A stretch of DNA of 64,000 bases from the NCBI GenBank assembly GCA_013368445.1, contig JAACJO010000006.1, forward strand, positions 1,798,001 through 1,862,000, read 5' to 3'. This DNA is from Leucocoprinus leucothites (Eukaryota > Basidiomycota > Agaricomycetes > Agaricales > Agaricaceae). Position numbers and translations under genes: made by a program. Within the stretch, counting starts at the first letter, position 1. Each line of letters begins with the position of its first letter. The notes under the pieces were generated by a model, which made no database searches, was not told the DNA's origin, and was given only the letters and a program-made list of their open reading frames with translations. Shown here piece after piece: positions 50,002 to 62,397 of the stretch.

Positions 50002-50008
50002 TATATAA
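50002..50008 (+). promoter_or_regulatory. TATA box of the U2 snRNA gene
   Basis: TATATAA sits about 25-30 bases before the estimated RNA start, in the context CCTTATATAAACG. Spacing and strength fit an RNA polymerase II snRNA promoter. Confidence 0.7.
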
Positions 50009-50030
50009 ACGATTCCCCGACATTTCGGAT

Positions 50031-50215
50031 TCCTTACCACTCTGGCCTTTTGGCTTAGATCAAGTGTAGTATCTGTTCTTAATAGTTTAACCACTATTAT
50101 GGGGGCACCGCCCCCATTATTGGTTATCTAATTTTTGCCGCCCCAGTTCCTCGTCCTCTGCTTGCACGACTTGGACGTGATGACTCTGCCACTGCACTTA
50201 CCGGCTTATGTTGTC
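50031..50215 (+). ncRNA. U2 spliceosomal RNA
   Basis: The 5' third is nearly identical to U2 of other eukaryotes: GGCCTTTTGGCTTAGATCAA followed by GTGTAGTATCTGTTCTT. It includes stem-loop I and the branch-point recognition sequence GTAGTA at 50066-50071. A stem-loop II region follows (AATAGTTTAACCACTATT), then a strong hairpin GGGGGCACCGCCCCC at 50101-50115 and the Sm-protein site AATTTTTG at 50130-50137. The 3' stem-loops are not conserved in sequence, so the end is an estimate from typical U2 length (about 185 nt). The 5' end is also approximate, within a few bases. The RNA pairs with the intron branch site during pre-mRNA splicing, needed for the many short introns seen in this window. Confidence 0.95.
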
Positions 50216-51004
50216 GGGGGATCCCTTTTCTATGGGATTTTCTGTTCATCTGTCTCTTTGTTTGGGATGTGGTCCTTTGTCAGTTGACAATTTTGGATGG
50301 CTCCAGCAAAAAGACTGAGAACTTTGTATTTTGATATTTGAAGGCTATAGTTAGTTGAAAGACGTCATACTTAGTTTGGGAATCAAATTGATGGATATGC
50401 ATGTAGAACATCCGGCCTTCTCTTCGGTGTGTGGGCTTGATCCTGTATGGGCTACAGTGTGGCTAGATATTATGATTGAATGCAATAGTTTTGTATTGAC
50501 CTGGAGAAATTCAATATGAATTGCAACCTTGTTATAAGTTTTGTTATGTTTTTGACAGAACATGTCTTGGGTAAGGAATATATTTTTATTGGTTAATCTG
50601 AAGAGTGGGTCTGCTTCTGTGATTGATTTGACCCCTAGACCTTGGTGTGAGGAAGATGCCGCTGTTTATCACCACCTGATATTCAGGCCCGAGGGATAAT
50701 GTCAGCGTTGTGACGACTCGGCATTGCATTAGTACGCTACAGAAGCGAGTTTGACCCTTTGGGCCAGATGGACTTCATCAGTGAGCTCCAGATGTCAGGT
50801 GCCAGAAGCGTCTCTTTCTCTTTCAGGAAAATCTAAGGGTGGCGTAGGCTTATGATCTTCTTTTAAAGCCGGAGGAGTGAAATGAAAACAGCACAAGTGG
50901 ACGCACCCATCACCCCACAACGCTGGTAAGCAGCTAGGCTGATGATTTACGTTCAAGCTTTACTGAAACTGTTTAGGTTACCTCCCAACAGAGGCTAGAC
51001 AATA
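50216..51004. other. Intergenic, nothing recognised
   Basis: No supported frame. Holds the U2 3' flank and the presumed promoter of the F-box gene. Confidence 0.5.
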
Positions 51005-52156
51005 ATGCTTTCCCGGAGTGGATCGACGTGTACAATAACCGTCACCAAACGGTCTGAGCAACGCGGCAAAGTAATAACTGTCGACCCTCGCCGCTACACC
51101 AAGGCCACAGTGACGAGGACCACTCTGGAAACGTCGTTTCTCGTCGATGGACTTGGACTCGACCCAAGCCTTTTTGAGTCTCCCATCCACCGTCTCCCTC
51201 CCGAACTCCTTAACCACGTCTTTTCGTTCGATGATTGCACCGCTGACACGTTCCCAACACCCTTCGCATGGACCGTAGCCCACGTCTGCGGTTATTGGCG
51301 TCGAGTTGCGCTCAACACACCGAGGCTTTGGTCGACGATTGTACTTGATTTATCATCATTCCATGTGTTCAGACATCGGCTAAATAGCCGATTGCAACTC
51401 CTCGACACCTACCTCGTGCTTTCTAAATCGGCTCCCCTCGATTTTGTCATTGCCCTTCCTTCTCCTCGGCTCGATATGGGTGTTTGCAGTTCTGTGCTTA
51501 AACGCCTTTGTTTTCACGCTCGGAGATGGCGACGAGCGTTCTTTTTTACCCCCACGGATGTCCTAATGCCTTGGATTCATCTCATCCAAGGCAATACACC
51601 AAACCTACAAAGCCTCGGTATTGGCTCGATCACCAAGGATATCGGGTCCGTTATGCATCTGGAAAGTATTGTTGTTCAGACCGGCGTCCGGAGACTGGCG
51701 CTGACGCCTGGTTTACCTGAGGCCTTCGCCGCCTCGGATATGCCTTGGCAGCAGATCACTTCATTGAAGGTCATCTGTTGTAACCTCGAAACTCTTCCGG
51801 TGATCTTGAACCGACTTCCAAATCTCACGGAATTGGAGTTCGAGGGAAATATGTCACCTGGGGCGCTAAATCCTGGCCATGCGATAAAGCTGCCAAACGT
51901 CCTGATACTTCGAATATCGGGATATCTCCATCAGATGGCTCAGCTACTTCCCATGCTCTGTAGCCCGGCAGTCGTCGATTTGTCCATTGTGCTGTTCAGG
52001 GCACCCTATGCCAACGTCGTTGACAACGCTGCCGGTGTTCGGGCCGTAAAGTCTTTTGTTTCGGGGGCGAAGAAAATCAAGCGTCCACAGGTGAAATTCA
52101 TGGATCAAGGTATAACTGACACTGTATGGGACCATGCTATCCGGTATATACTATAA
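51005..52156 (+). CDS. F-box protein, 383 aa
   Basis: A single open frame with no visible intron. The F-box lies at about residues 60-110: SPIHRLPPELLNHVFSFDD, then AWTVAHVCGYWRRVALNTPRLWSTIV, the standard Agaricomycete F-box arrangement. The following 270 residues contain leucine-rich repeat-like strands (LQSLGIGSI, LTSLKVICCNLETLP, LPNLTELEFEGN) that would present a substrate. Family members are adaptors of SCF ubiquitin ligases through Skp1; the target is unknown. Most relatives begin with a coiled-coil; here residues 1-55 are basic and do not look like one, so an upstream exon may be missing or the start may be wrong. Complete otherwise. Confidence 0.85.
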   Translation: MLSRSGSTCTITVTKRSEQRGKVITVDPRRYTKATVTRTTLETSFLVDGLGLDPSLFESPIHRLPPELLNHVFSFDDCTADTFPTPFAWTVAHVCGYWRRVALNTPRLWSTIVLDLSSFHVFRHRLNSRLQLLDTYLVLSKSAPLDFVIALPSPRLDMGVCSSVLKRLCFHARRWRRAFFFTPTDVLMPWIHLIQGNTPNLQSLGIGSITKDIGSVMHLESIVVQTGVRRLALTPGLPEAFAASDMPWQQITSLKVICCNLETLPVILNRLPNLTELEFEGNMSPGALNPGHAIKLPNVLILRISGYLHQMAQLLPMLCSPAVVDLSIVLFRAPYANVVDNAAGVRAVKSFVSGAKKIKRPQVKFMDQGITDTVWDHAIRYIL

Positions 52157-52343
52157 AATCTTTAACCTTGTACTGCAAGTTTACCTCAGATTTCGACCCA
52201 GAAATGAAATGAATGATTAGTTCTTTCTCCTTGTTTTGTACTCTATCGACTAAACAGCGAGCCATGGAATCTCCGCGTCGCAACCACCGTCCCTGCGTTT
52301 ATGTGCGACGTTCGCAAGGCTATGCTCTGTCCTCAAGTGGCTA

Positions 52344-53063
52344 TCAGAAGCGTGTACCGCATCGGACGCAATACTCCTCAACGTCAACACTAATAAGACG
52401 GTCTCATCAGTAACGGTCTTGACTGATATCAAAGTCTACTCATGGACTTACAATAGAGCGATGAGACCAATGGGGAAGCAGAGCTAGGGGCAACCGAATT
52501 AATCACGTCAACCATACATACTTTGAAGCTTAACAGGACCCATGAAAGACGGAACTCACAATGGCAGTAACGATACCACAGGCTCCGTACTTCCTTGTGC
52601 GTGCGTGCATTCCTTGCATACACAGGTCCATGTCTTCATGCCATTCAAATCAGTAATGTCTCTCAAAGTGATCAAACATGTCAGCCTTACACTGGTTGGT
52701 TCCTCCCACCGTTCCAGGCATCATCACGTTCATCATCACACCCGTCGATTGCGGCTGCATTGGCTGCCCTGGTTGTTGTGGCGCACCCATGCTCATCGTT
52801 GTGCCCATGTTCATCATCTGTGGTTGACCTGTCATTTGCGGCTGCATCGGAGCTGTGTGTGGTTGACCCATCGTCGTCGTCCTCGTCGTCGTTTGCTGAT
52901 ACTGAGTTTGCACACCTGGCAATGGTGGTTGTTGGCCCATGTAAGGACTCTGTTGTTGGGGCATATTGTTCATGTAAGCCGCCTGCGGTTGTGATGGCCC
53001 TCCTGGTGGTGGGCCAGAATAATTTGGAGGGTTACTGGAGTGGTCGAATTTCTGGTCGCTCAT
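52344..53063 (-). CDS. BRI3-like (brain protein I3 family) small membrane protein, 174 aa
   Basis: Four exons, 53063-52691, 52633-52560, 52483-52452 and 52389-52344 (373, 74, 32 and 46 nt), total 525 nt. The first 120 residues are proline/glutamine/methionine-rich and disordered. The C-terminal 50 residues carry the family signature: C-x2-G-x-H in LCMQGMH, then RKYGACGIVTAILCFPIGLIALF (one membrane segment with PIGL), and a final VEEYCVRCGTRF. Relatives sit in endosomal or lysosomal membranes; function is not well defined. Reading only the first exon would miss the domain, because its frame runs on to a stop 40 bases after the donor. Convergent with the F-box gene, 187 bp away. Confidence 0.88.
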
Positions 53064-53347
53064 GGTATGGCTGTATCAATAAGATAGAGAAGGGGGAGGG
53101 GGAAATAAAGGAGTCGTTGATATGCTGTTTCTCTTGGCTGATCGCTTTTGTACGGGAGATGGTTATCCATATGATATAGGGTCTCCTCGTCGCCAGACCA
53201 ATGCCGAGCCTGGCCCTCACAAGGTAACACCTGTCTGAAGCTATCAAATGATGTGAACAGGTACAAATGCCAGCCTGACATTCCAAGATCAATCCGCCGA
53301 ACAAGGAAATGCATGTAGAAAATCTATTTTGGGCTATTCTACCGAAG

Positions 53348-56300
53348 TTATAATTCATCCCTACTAGGAATTTCATTACTTGATGGTTCGCGCACAGCTT
53401 CTTGTTCCTTGTCCCCCTCACTAGTCGATCCCGACTCGGTCGATGGCGTTTGAACTCCTGCACTAGCCAGAACGTCTGCACCTGCGGCCGCGAGACGAGA
53501 GTGAATCTTGCCCTCTTTCGCCAACTCACGGGAGAAACGGGCGATCTCAGCATCATACTCCTCCCATTCGGGAATTTGACGCGCCCGCGATAGTTTGGGT
53601 TCTTTCTAAACAATTCATCAGGAGGAAGCATCGGGTAGGAAGGGTTAAAACAAACCGTAAGAGGATTCTGACATAGGTCAATGGTCTTTGCACGGTGCAG
53701 ACGATCTTTGCTACCTGGTTACAGAAGTGATCGTCGTAAGCACAGAAGACGAAGAACAAAGAGCGCCGAAAACATACACCAGGTTTCACACTGGTAACGG
53801 TGTATCAGCCTTCAAATAAACTTATGGAGCATAAAATGGTCAACATACCCACAGCCAATCTTCGTGGAGTGAAAACTAGACAACGTGCGACGATCAATGA
53901 GCACAGGAAACAAATGCAAGGCCGATGAGACCTACAATAGGTACTTGTCGTTGGAGGTTGTTCGGGAGATCTAGACCACATTCGTTAGCCAAAGTTCAAG
54001 TCAATTACTTAAAAGGCCCACCTTGGTCTAGATTCGCCAGCGAGTGAGGGTCAGCCGACAAGTGTTGATACTGGCCACGCAACAGATCCTAAGGAGTGGG
54101 TTAGCCGTGCAGTGCTCATAAGCATTGATGATCATATTTTTGACGTACGCCCGCTGCCATCTATGTTAGGAACAAGTCAGCAAACACCACCAGTTTCGAC
54201 ATGAGGACCGTTGCCCACCTGTCTGAACTTAACAAGATCAATCACATAGAGGGCGCTAATCGGAGTAAATGTCACTTAACACGCCAGACATAGAAGGGAC
54301 TGGACAGGTTACTCACCTAATATGGTAGGGAAGACCTTTGAGGAAATCCTTCCAATATCCTGTCTTCCAAAACCTGAATCCCTCCATATCGGTGTTGTCA
54401 TCACCCATGGGTGTATACCCATAAGGCGCACCATGTAAGTCAAGATCGACGAGTTCTTGAAGGTCAGCTCGAACAATTTGATCCGCATCGACGAAAATAA
54501 CTTTCTTCAGGTCCATAGGGAATAAAACATCCAGGAACAGAATCTTGTATGCCCAAATAATACGTTGCTTCTCGGTCTGTGCACGTAGCCACGAAGGCCA
54601 TTTGTACGTCACGAGTTCATAATCGAATCCGTACTTTTCAGCCATGTGCGGAATGAATTCCTAGGTACGCTGGTCAGCTGCGGACATTAAAGGTAGCCGA
54701 GATAGATACCGACCAAGAAGGAAGGGGATAAAAAGTTCTCGATGAACCAGAACTTGACTGAGCTTTTAGTGTTCCTAAGAACGCTCAAAATCATAATGGA
54801 TACGAAGCGCTGATACAACCATGTAAGCCGCAATTTGCGAACCATAGACAAACCTACGCACCTCATACAATAAACCAGAGGCCACCGTGAATATGTTGAT
54901 ATCTGCTTGCTGCTTCACCACAGAGAGTTCCTTCCCCGTGTCCTGCTCGTCGTTCTTGAAAAAGGACATAAACTTGCTCGTCAAGCTTTCTAAGACTGTG
55001 GATTCAGGCTCCTCCTCTTCCTCGAGTACATCCTCCTTCTCCATGCCAGGCAACCTCGCCAGTCGCGGGTATAGAGTCAGACCATCAAAGCTGACCAGCG
55101 TAATCTCATCGCCACCCTCTTCAACGCTCGGGCTATCCCAGCCTTCATTCCCAACACTCTGCATCCTGAAGATCTTCCTCCCTCGCCCCTCTTCGCGGAT
55201 CTGTAGCTGGAACACACCAGGTTTGGCCTTGAATTGGAGGTAGCCTAGGTTTGCAGCGACGAGGGTATCATCGATGGGTGATTTATCACTCATTTTAACA
55301 AGCTCAAGCTGAACACCGCGAGGAGGCGCCTGTGTCTTTGCTTCACGAGCGTGACCTTCAACCACGAGGTAATCGAGGGAGAAGGTAGCGTCAACGCTTG
55401 TATCAGATGAGGAGAGCTGACTGAGGAGAATGTTATCGAGGTCGTATAGCGCCTCACGGGGTCGGACGAGCCAAGAGCTTGGAACGTCCATTGCGAGCGT
55501 GTAAATGGGCTCGATGGGCAAATCCTCGAAGGAAACCTGCGCAGGGATCTCATTCCTGAAGCATGATGCATTAGCGTTCGGGCGTCATGTCCTAAGACGT
55601 ATGTGGCTCACCCAGCTTCATCAAATGAAAGAGAAGGAACAATGCTGTAGCGGTAGAACCGTTTTAGGGGCATCTATTCCGGCATGAGGACCAGGTTCGT
55701 ACACTTGTCTCCAAAAGCTCACCTCGGAGTACCAGTTAGGGTTCAAGTAAACCTCAATGAAGACATCCGGGATCGTCGAGAGCCACTGATTCACAGGTTA
55801 CTTTAGTAAAATCTTCGGTAAGTGTCTGGGGCCTCTCACGTTCAGCAAGCTGGACCACTTTTGCGCGGTGACAGTCAAGGGATCGAGAATAACCGCAACG
55901 TTGTATAGGGCAGTTGTGTTGTCTCCAACGTGGAACGAGCTAGAATACCCCATCTCAATGTCAGTATAAAATCACTCGTCAGGCGATGATTAAACCCAAC
56001 GCACGTGTATTCTGACTCCAAGAGCTTGTAGTTTCTACTCCTGGGTCTCAGAGGCGCATCAAATAGCCCAATTTCACTTGGATCGGGTTGTTGACTCGAA
56101 GCAATGATAGAAGCCAGCATGGACACAAGGTTCGCGTACGACGCCCTGCATTCAATAACTCAGTGGCCGTAACCTCTCAAATCGAGAAGCCCTCACCTAT
56201 CGAGTTCCTCAGAGTTCTCCTTCACTGCTGTCAGTGCCTCCACAACAGGTACAGCACGTTTCCTGTATTCGTAGTCCTCCAACGCGGCGAAATCGGCGGC

Positions 56301-59300
56301 AAGGAACTGATTGTTTTCAAGTGGAGTGATGACCTGTACAATAAACTCACATTAGCTATGCCTGTATTTTTTCGTAGATGCGCAAATAGAATGAGTGACT
56401 TACGCGTCCGTTGATAACAACACCAGTCTCTCCACCTTTGACACCAAATGAACGAGCGGCCAGTCTTGACGCTTTGACATAGCGATCATAACTTCCAGAT
56501 TGCAGCTCGGACAAATCAATCCCAAGGCTGGAGAATGCATCTTTGGCTTTAAGTGGCGCCTGCTTGAGCTCGTCGCTATCAGCAATAGGAGCTACGGAGA
56601 AGCCAAATGCAGAGGCTAGCTTCTCTGGAGTGGTTTTTGATAGTTTGTAGGATGAGATGAGATGGGCGAGGATTGATGAGATGGGCGTCTTCTCAACATC
56701 TGACGAGCTGGGTGTGAATGACGGGTTTTGGAGGAACGTAATACGTGTTTGTGAGCCTTTTGTCTGCCAGCGCTCCGGGTTAGGATATCTATCTGGAGGG
56801 ACAACCAGTAGGATACGGAAGAGGGACATACCAGGGACTCTAAGGCTTGCTTCAGGATGCCCTTCCCACCTTCAGTATCGAAGTCGGCAACAACGAGCAA
56901 GCTCGATGTCACAATATCCGAATCTACGCCGAGACGACCACGAAAGAATCTGTCAACATCCAGCCTTCGATTCGGGAAACGTCAAGCTTACCGGGATAAA
57001 TCCAGGCTCCGCCCTTGCTCACACCCATACTCTCCAGCCCAGACGACACCAACACCTCAGGAACGTTGATAATCCGCAAACCACCGGGTGTAGCGGGTAC
57101 GATATACCTATTCCGGCGTTTGGACGTCGTCGGCAGGTCGTAGAAGTAGGTGCTCATATCCGGGCGTTTGTCTTGTTCGTCGGAGATTGCACCAGTGTAG
57201 ATCTACAACCGCATATACCCTTCTTTGTGAACGCATGAACTGTCAGAGAGTAAGAAAATAAAGAACCTTTTCTTGGAGCCACTGCATTTGTTGAGTAGCT
57301 TCGGTTTGTAATACACGGAGGAAGTCCTTCAACACAAAACACGATCAACAACTAGCACCCAGCGAGTGATAGGGACCGGCAGTACTCACGTCATCCAACG
57401 CCAAATATCGTCCATTAAAGAATGCATGCCCTCTCCCACTCTCGCTCTCCTTCTTGCTGGCTCCCAGCCTCTCAACGTACTGCCTAATCTTCTCCAAAGG
57501 CGCAGCACACCGCTCTTCTTCATTCACGTTCGCGAGGATCGTATCGAGCGTAGCATGGGTCTTTGGCTCCCTCTGCTCGTCAGTAGTGGTTTCAGCCTCA
57601 GCTTCGGGGGCGTCGTCGCTCTCCTCGTCATTGAGAGAGAGGATAAAATTCTCATAGGCTGACTTGACGGTAGAAAATGAGATATGACTAGGTTGAGCTT
57701 CGAGTGGTAATTGAATGTCTACAAGCTAGAAGATAGCACGGTGTGAGTATATTTGGTTAGGGGGGAGGAACGAGGTTGAACGTACGTCGCCGAGGAATGC
57801 CAGCGTCTTCTTCCTTCCATAGTTATTAATCATATAATAGAACAATTTCGCGATCTTGAGACCTTTAGTTAACAGTCAACACCATTAGCATCATGGTAGC
57901 AAACCATTTTAAGACTCACTGTCTTCATCATCAATCATCGGGACAACACCAAAGCGGAATGGGAGTCCCCTGTTGACAATGTTCGCTACGGCGGTTGCGA
58001 GGAAATGAACGTTGGAGGTTTGCGAAAGGTCCATAACAAGGACAGTATTGAAGAGATTGTGCTTGACGTTCGGGAAAGCACCTGGATACATGGGTTGGAG
58101 AAGCTAGTGTAGAGTATAAGAATAAGATCACATATAAGTTTGAGGAGGGAAAAATGCATACATTGTATAGGGCAGGGCTCCATCTCGCGTAGCTGTGCAA
58201 AGGTCGTGTTAGTCCGTCCTGTGGTTTGAGAGTGCAAGGGAAACCACATACCGCTTGTCTTTCTCGAAGTCATTCCACCAAATCACAACGCCTCCACCTT
58301 CCGTACGATCACTCGCGTCAAACAAGCCATCTGTAACACCCCCATCCTTCTGTGCATTGGCAACAGCCGAATGTGTCAATACTTCCAACGCCTCACTCCT
58401 CTCGAGTCCCAAGCCAACAACGCTCCTCATCAGACTCTTCTCCTTCTCCAACAATCCAAGGAGTCCGAGAACAGAAACGTCTTTTTCTTCAACTCGGGCA
58501 CCGTTGATCCAGAAAAGATTCATCCCAGGTTGGACTTTCTTGGAATTGGTTGCCAGTTCACCAGCGATTTGTGGAGAAACCTGGACGCGACGAGATAGGG
58601 AGGTTGAGTATTTGGGGAAGTTTTGGGAGAGGTGGGTGAGGGTGGAGATTGGAGAGGTCGATTCGGTGATGAGCTGGACTGCTTGCAGGCCGAGTCCTGG
58701 AACCAGAGAAAACATATTAGTATAAGAGCTGCTACATTGCGTAATACGTACGGCCAATGTCTTCTTCGGTGAGAGGAGTCTTCGAGTCTGGAGCCGATTC
58801 GTTCTCCGGGTGAGTTTGAATAAGTGCGATGATGGGGTCGACCTCTCGTTCTATTGACTCCTCGGAACCATATCCGCTCTTCTGCCCCGAGACCTTGTTG
58901 GAAGAGAACCGGTCATCTACAGCAAGGTAGTCCATCTTCTTCAGGTCCAAAGCGACACCGTATCCGGACAGGTAGTTCTTTGACGATCTCGGTTCTTGAG
59001 GTGGCACATATCGGAGCACATACTCGATGTGAGGTACTGCTTTGTTAGCTTGGGCGTACAAGTATGTATGGAGCTCTCTGAAGTTCTCTGAATTGAGTGT
59101 GGCATAGAGGATTGCGGTTCGGCGCGGCCTATCGAGAGTCTGGCTTGGTGGTGGATATATATGGTCGAAAGTGAGGATTTTTGGTCTTGGGTATGTGCTA
59201 GGGTGGCAATCAGCAAGTGGTCAATGTGTACGATCCGTTCCACGTACGAATCAGTATTGGCTTCCTCCGACGAATCAATCGTCTCATGTCCAACCAACTG

Positions 59301-59804
59301 CACCATCGACTCGATATCACAAATTACCTCTCCATACCAGTCAACCCATGATCCACAAGCCGTTCCTTTGCTATTGTTGTGCTTGTCCTCATAATGCTGA
59401 TAAAAAGCTTCAAGCTTTGGGGTGGCTGCATGTAGCGCAAGGTTCATCCGCACTTCGGCTGCATCGCCAGCACCCTGAAGAATTCCCGTTGCAGCTGCCG
59501 AAGAAATACCGGCTTGGTATAGTGCTTCTGGAGCACCAGATTGCGCAAATATAGACATTTTTGGATCGGTAAGCTGGTTAAGGAGTGGAAAGAAGCCATC
59601 TGGATTGACGAGTGCTACAGTCTCGCTAGAAATATATTAGAATTGGTTTCTTATTTATTCCATAGCTTAATCGTCTTACAGAATTTCTGGCACGACTGGA
59701 GGGGCTGACCAAGACGAGGTCAAAGAGACTCTAACTGGAGGACTCGTCGCCCTCGACGTGAGAGCTGCCAGGGACAGGCCCAGCAGTCGCAGAGCGCTCT
59801 TCAT
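53348..59804 (-). CDS. UGGT: UDP-glucose:glycoprotein glucosyltransferase (UGGT)
   Basis: A long gene with many short introns; I recognise exons across the whole span but did not join all of them. The start [17 protein letters not shown] at 59804 is a signal peptide. Exon 1 ends at about 59680 and exon 2 begins [18 protein letters not shown]. Thioredoxin-like domains occupy the first two thirds. The C-terminal catalytic domain has [29 protein letters not shown], the metal-binding motif [20 protein letters not shown] and [21 protein letters not shown], then [27 protein letters not shown] and [25 protein letters not shown]. It ends in RDEL, an ER retrieval signal. It re-glucosylates misfolded glycoproteins so that calnexin can rebind them. 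Divergent from NMD3. Confidence 0.95.
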
Positions 59805-60050
59805 AGGCAATGAGGAGGAAGATGAGTTATTTTTGGATGCCCACGTCGACCAAGCAGGCAGACACGTCAACGTGACACAATCTTATCAGATACAGAGATA
59901 CACGTTTGTCAGGTGACTGCGGAACCGCTGCTTTTGATTATCGCTCTGAGGTCTGAATCTAACCGATCTGCATCTTATCTACTTTTTAAGCATGTGACAT
60001 TAAGTATTTGTACAACTTCCTGATCACAAATCTTCTTTCAATCCAGCAGA
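59805..60050. promoter_or_regulatory. Shared 246-bp divergent promoter of UGGT and NMD3
   Basis: The two start codons point away from each other and only 246 bp lie between them, so both promoters and 5' leaders must fit here. No obvious TATA box is seen near either start. Confidence 0.75.
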
Positions 60051-62046
60051 ATGGAGTTCGTCCCAGCTCCTGCAGTCCACCGCGTCCTATGCGCCGATTG
60101 CGGTATGTCATATTGTCTTTAGCGAGAAGAAAAATACCTTGTGCTCACGTTAAATAGGCACCCCAATCATCCCAAACTCCGCTAACCTCTGTGTCGCCTG
60201 CCTACGGAATACGTGAGTTCTTGTTCTTGACCACTACATCCCTAGCTCATCCGCTTCAGTGTCGACATTACTGAAGGGATCCCAAAACAAGGTCCGCGCT
60301 CATACTTTCAGATCGTGTGCCTGATAATTTCACTCACCCTTTTATCTTAGCCTCGGTTGCTTATTGCCGCAATTGCGAGCGTTTCCTATCTCCACCCTCT
60401 GCATGGACAATCGCCCGGCCAGAATCACCTGAACTTCTGTCAATATGCCTCAAGAAGCTGAAAGGTCTCAACAAAGTACGCCTCACAGATGCTCGTTTTA
60501 TCTGGACGGAACCACATTCCAAACGGTTGAGGGTCGCAGTAACGATTCAAAAAGAAGTGGGTTGTGCCGTATTTTGATTAAATCGGCGCAAAAAAATCTG
60601 AAAGATGGCTTTATAGGTTCTCACGAACACGATTCTTGAGCAGACGTTTGAGATTGAATTTCTGGTGCAGTACGGCCAATGCACGGATTGCACTCGGCTA
60701 GCTGCCAAGAACACCTGGAAAGCTCTTGTGCAAGTTCGCCAAAAAGTGCCCCATAAACGCACGTTCTTGTATCTTGAGCAGTTAATCCTCAAACACAATG
60801 CACAAAAGGACACAATTTCCGTCAAGGAAGTTCGCGATGGCCTCGATTTCTTCTATAGTCAGCGCAGTCATGCGATCAAGATGGTGGAATTCCTCAATGG
60901 TGCTGTTCCAATTCGGTGCGTTTACCCTCCCTCGCCCGTGTTCAACATACCCGGTCCATTAATTCGATATGTAGTTCGAAGTCATCTGAGCAACTCCTCT
61001 CAGCAGACACTCACTCAAACACCGCCAACTTTAAATTCACCTATTCCGTCGAAATCACTCCTGTCTGCAAGGATGATCTTGTCTGCCTCCCTCAAAAACT
61101 CGCCCGTTCCCTTTCCAACATCCATCCTCTTGCCATCTGTACTCGAGTCGGAAACAGTCTCCAAGTTATGGATGTCGCTAGCCTCCAAACTGCCGATATC
61201 CCTGCACAAGTCTACTGGCGCAGCCCTTTCGAGGCACTAGCATCCGTGACCGACCTTGTCGAATTCACCGTTCTTGATATTGAACCCGATCGCTCGAAAT
61301 CAAGAGGAAAGTTCGTGATGGCGGATGCCCAGGTCGCTCTCGCTAGTGCCTTCCGATCGACGGGCAAAGTAGATGAAGATGATATGATGGATTTCGACGC
61401 CACAGGTCTGGCAACGACGATTTTCCACACCCGTACGCACTTGGGTGCGATCCTCCAACCAGGGGACACTGTTCTCGGGTATCACCTCACCAACGCCAAC
61501 TATAACTCAGCTGACTTCTCCGATCTTCCAACGCACCTTATTCCCGACATTATACTCGTGAAGAAAACATATCCAAATCGTCGTAAGAAGTCAAAACAAC
61601 GCAGCTGGAAGCTCCGTAGTATCGCGAAAGAAGCAGGAGAGGAAGGAGAGACTGGAGCAGGGAGAGGTGTCGTCGGTAGAATGGGTGGAAGAGATCAGAA
61701 GAAGGTTGAAGAAGATTATGAACTCTTCTTACGGGATCTAGAAGAAGATCCGGAGATGCGTGCTGGTGTCAATTTGTACAAGTCAGTGAAGAGTGGTGAT
61801 GCGAATGATGCTAGAATGACTGCACCTGGTGCTGGTGGACCTGCTCACGGGGGCTCAAAGAAGAAGAAAGATAAAGGAAAGGGCATAGGTGGTATGGATG
61901 TGGATATGGGCGAGACTGGGGCTGCAGGTGTGGAGGATGGGGATGAGGCCGAGCCTGATTTCCCAGAGGTCCAGCTGGATGAACTGCTAGAGGACTTTGA
62001 TGAGATGACGCTTGGGAATGATGAGGATGCTGGGGAGGATGCATGA
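60051..62046 (+). CDS. NMD3: NMD3, 60S ribosomal subunit export adaptor, 571 aa
   Basis: Six exons, 60051-60102, 60158-60212, 60260-60291, 60351-60556, 60617-60915 and 60975-62046, total 1716 nt. The N terminus has paired zinc-binding motifs: VLCADCGTPIIPNSANLCVACLRNTVDITEGIPKQ across exons 1-3, and AYCRNCERFLSPPSAW in exon 4. Exon 5 carries VLTNTILEQTFEIEFLVQYGQC and the CTDC pair. The C-terminal region is acidic (VQLDELLEDFDEMTLGND), with a KKKKDK stretch near 61855 as a likely nuclear localisation signal. The protein binds the 60S subunit and recruits the exportin Crm1. The length exceeds yeast NMD3 (about 518) because of the glycine-rich acidic tail. Confidence 0.96.
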
Positions 62047-62397
62047 AAGTTGCTATAGATTAATCTAGCAGTCTGTCGACGATTGAGCTTGTGGGCGTGA
62101 ATATATTACCTCGTTAGTCTCTACTCTGACGACAAACTGAGGTTGATTTATACGACGCTAAAGAAACCACTTTTGAGTACTACTGTATATTGAAGCGGTC
62201 GTATGTGTAGATGGATATGTGGTGGGGAGACCACGAAGTCAGGCAAGGGTTGGTGCGACTGAATACTCTACGATCAAACCCTACTTCGAGATCCATTTAG
62301 GTACTCTTAAGTTAGTCCAACACAGTAGCTAACACTGTGCGGGTAAGAAAAAGACCACCAAGCAAGATACCAACACTAGCCTAGAGAGGTACCCTAC

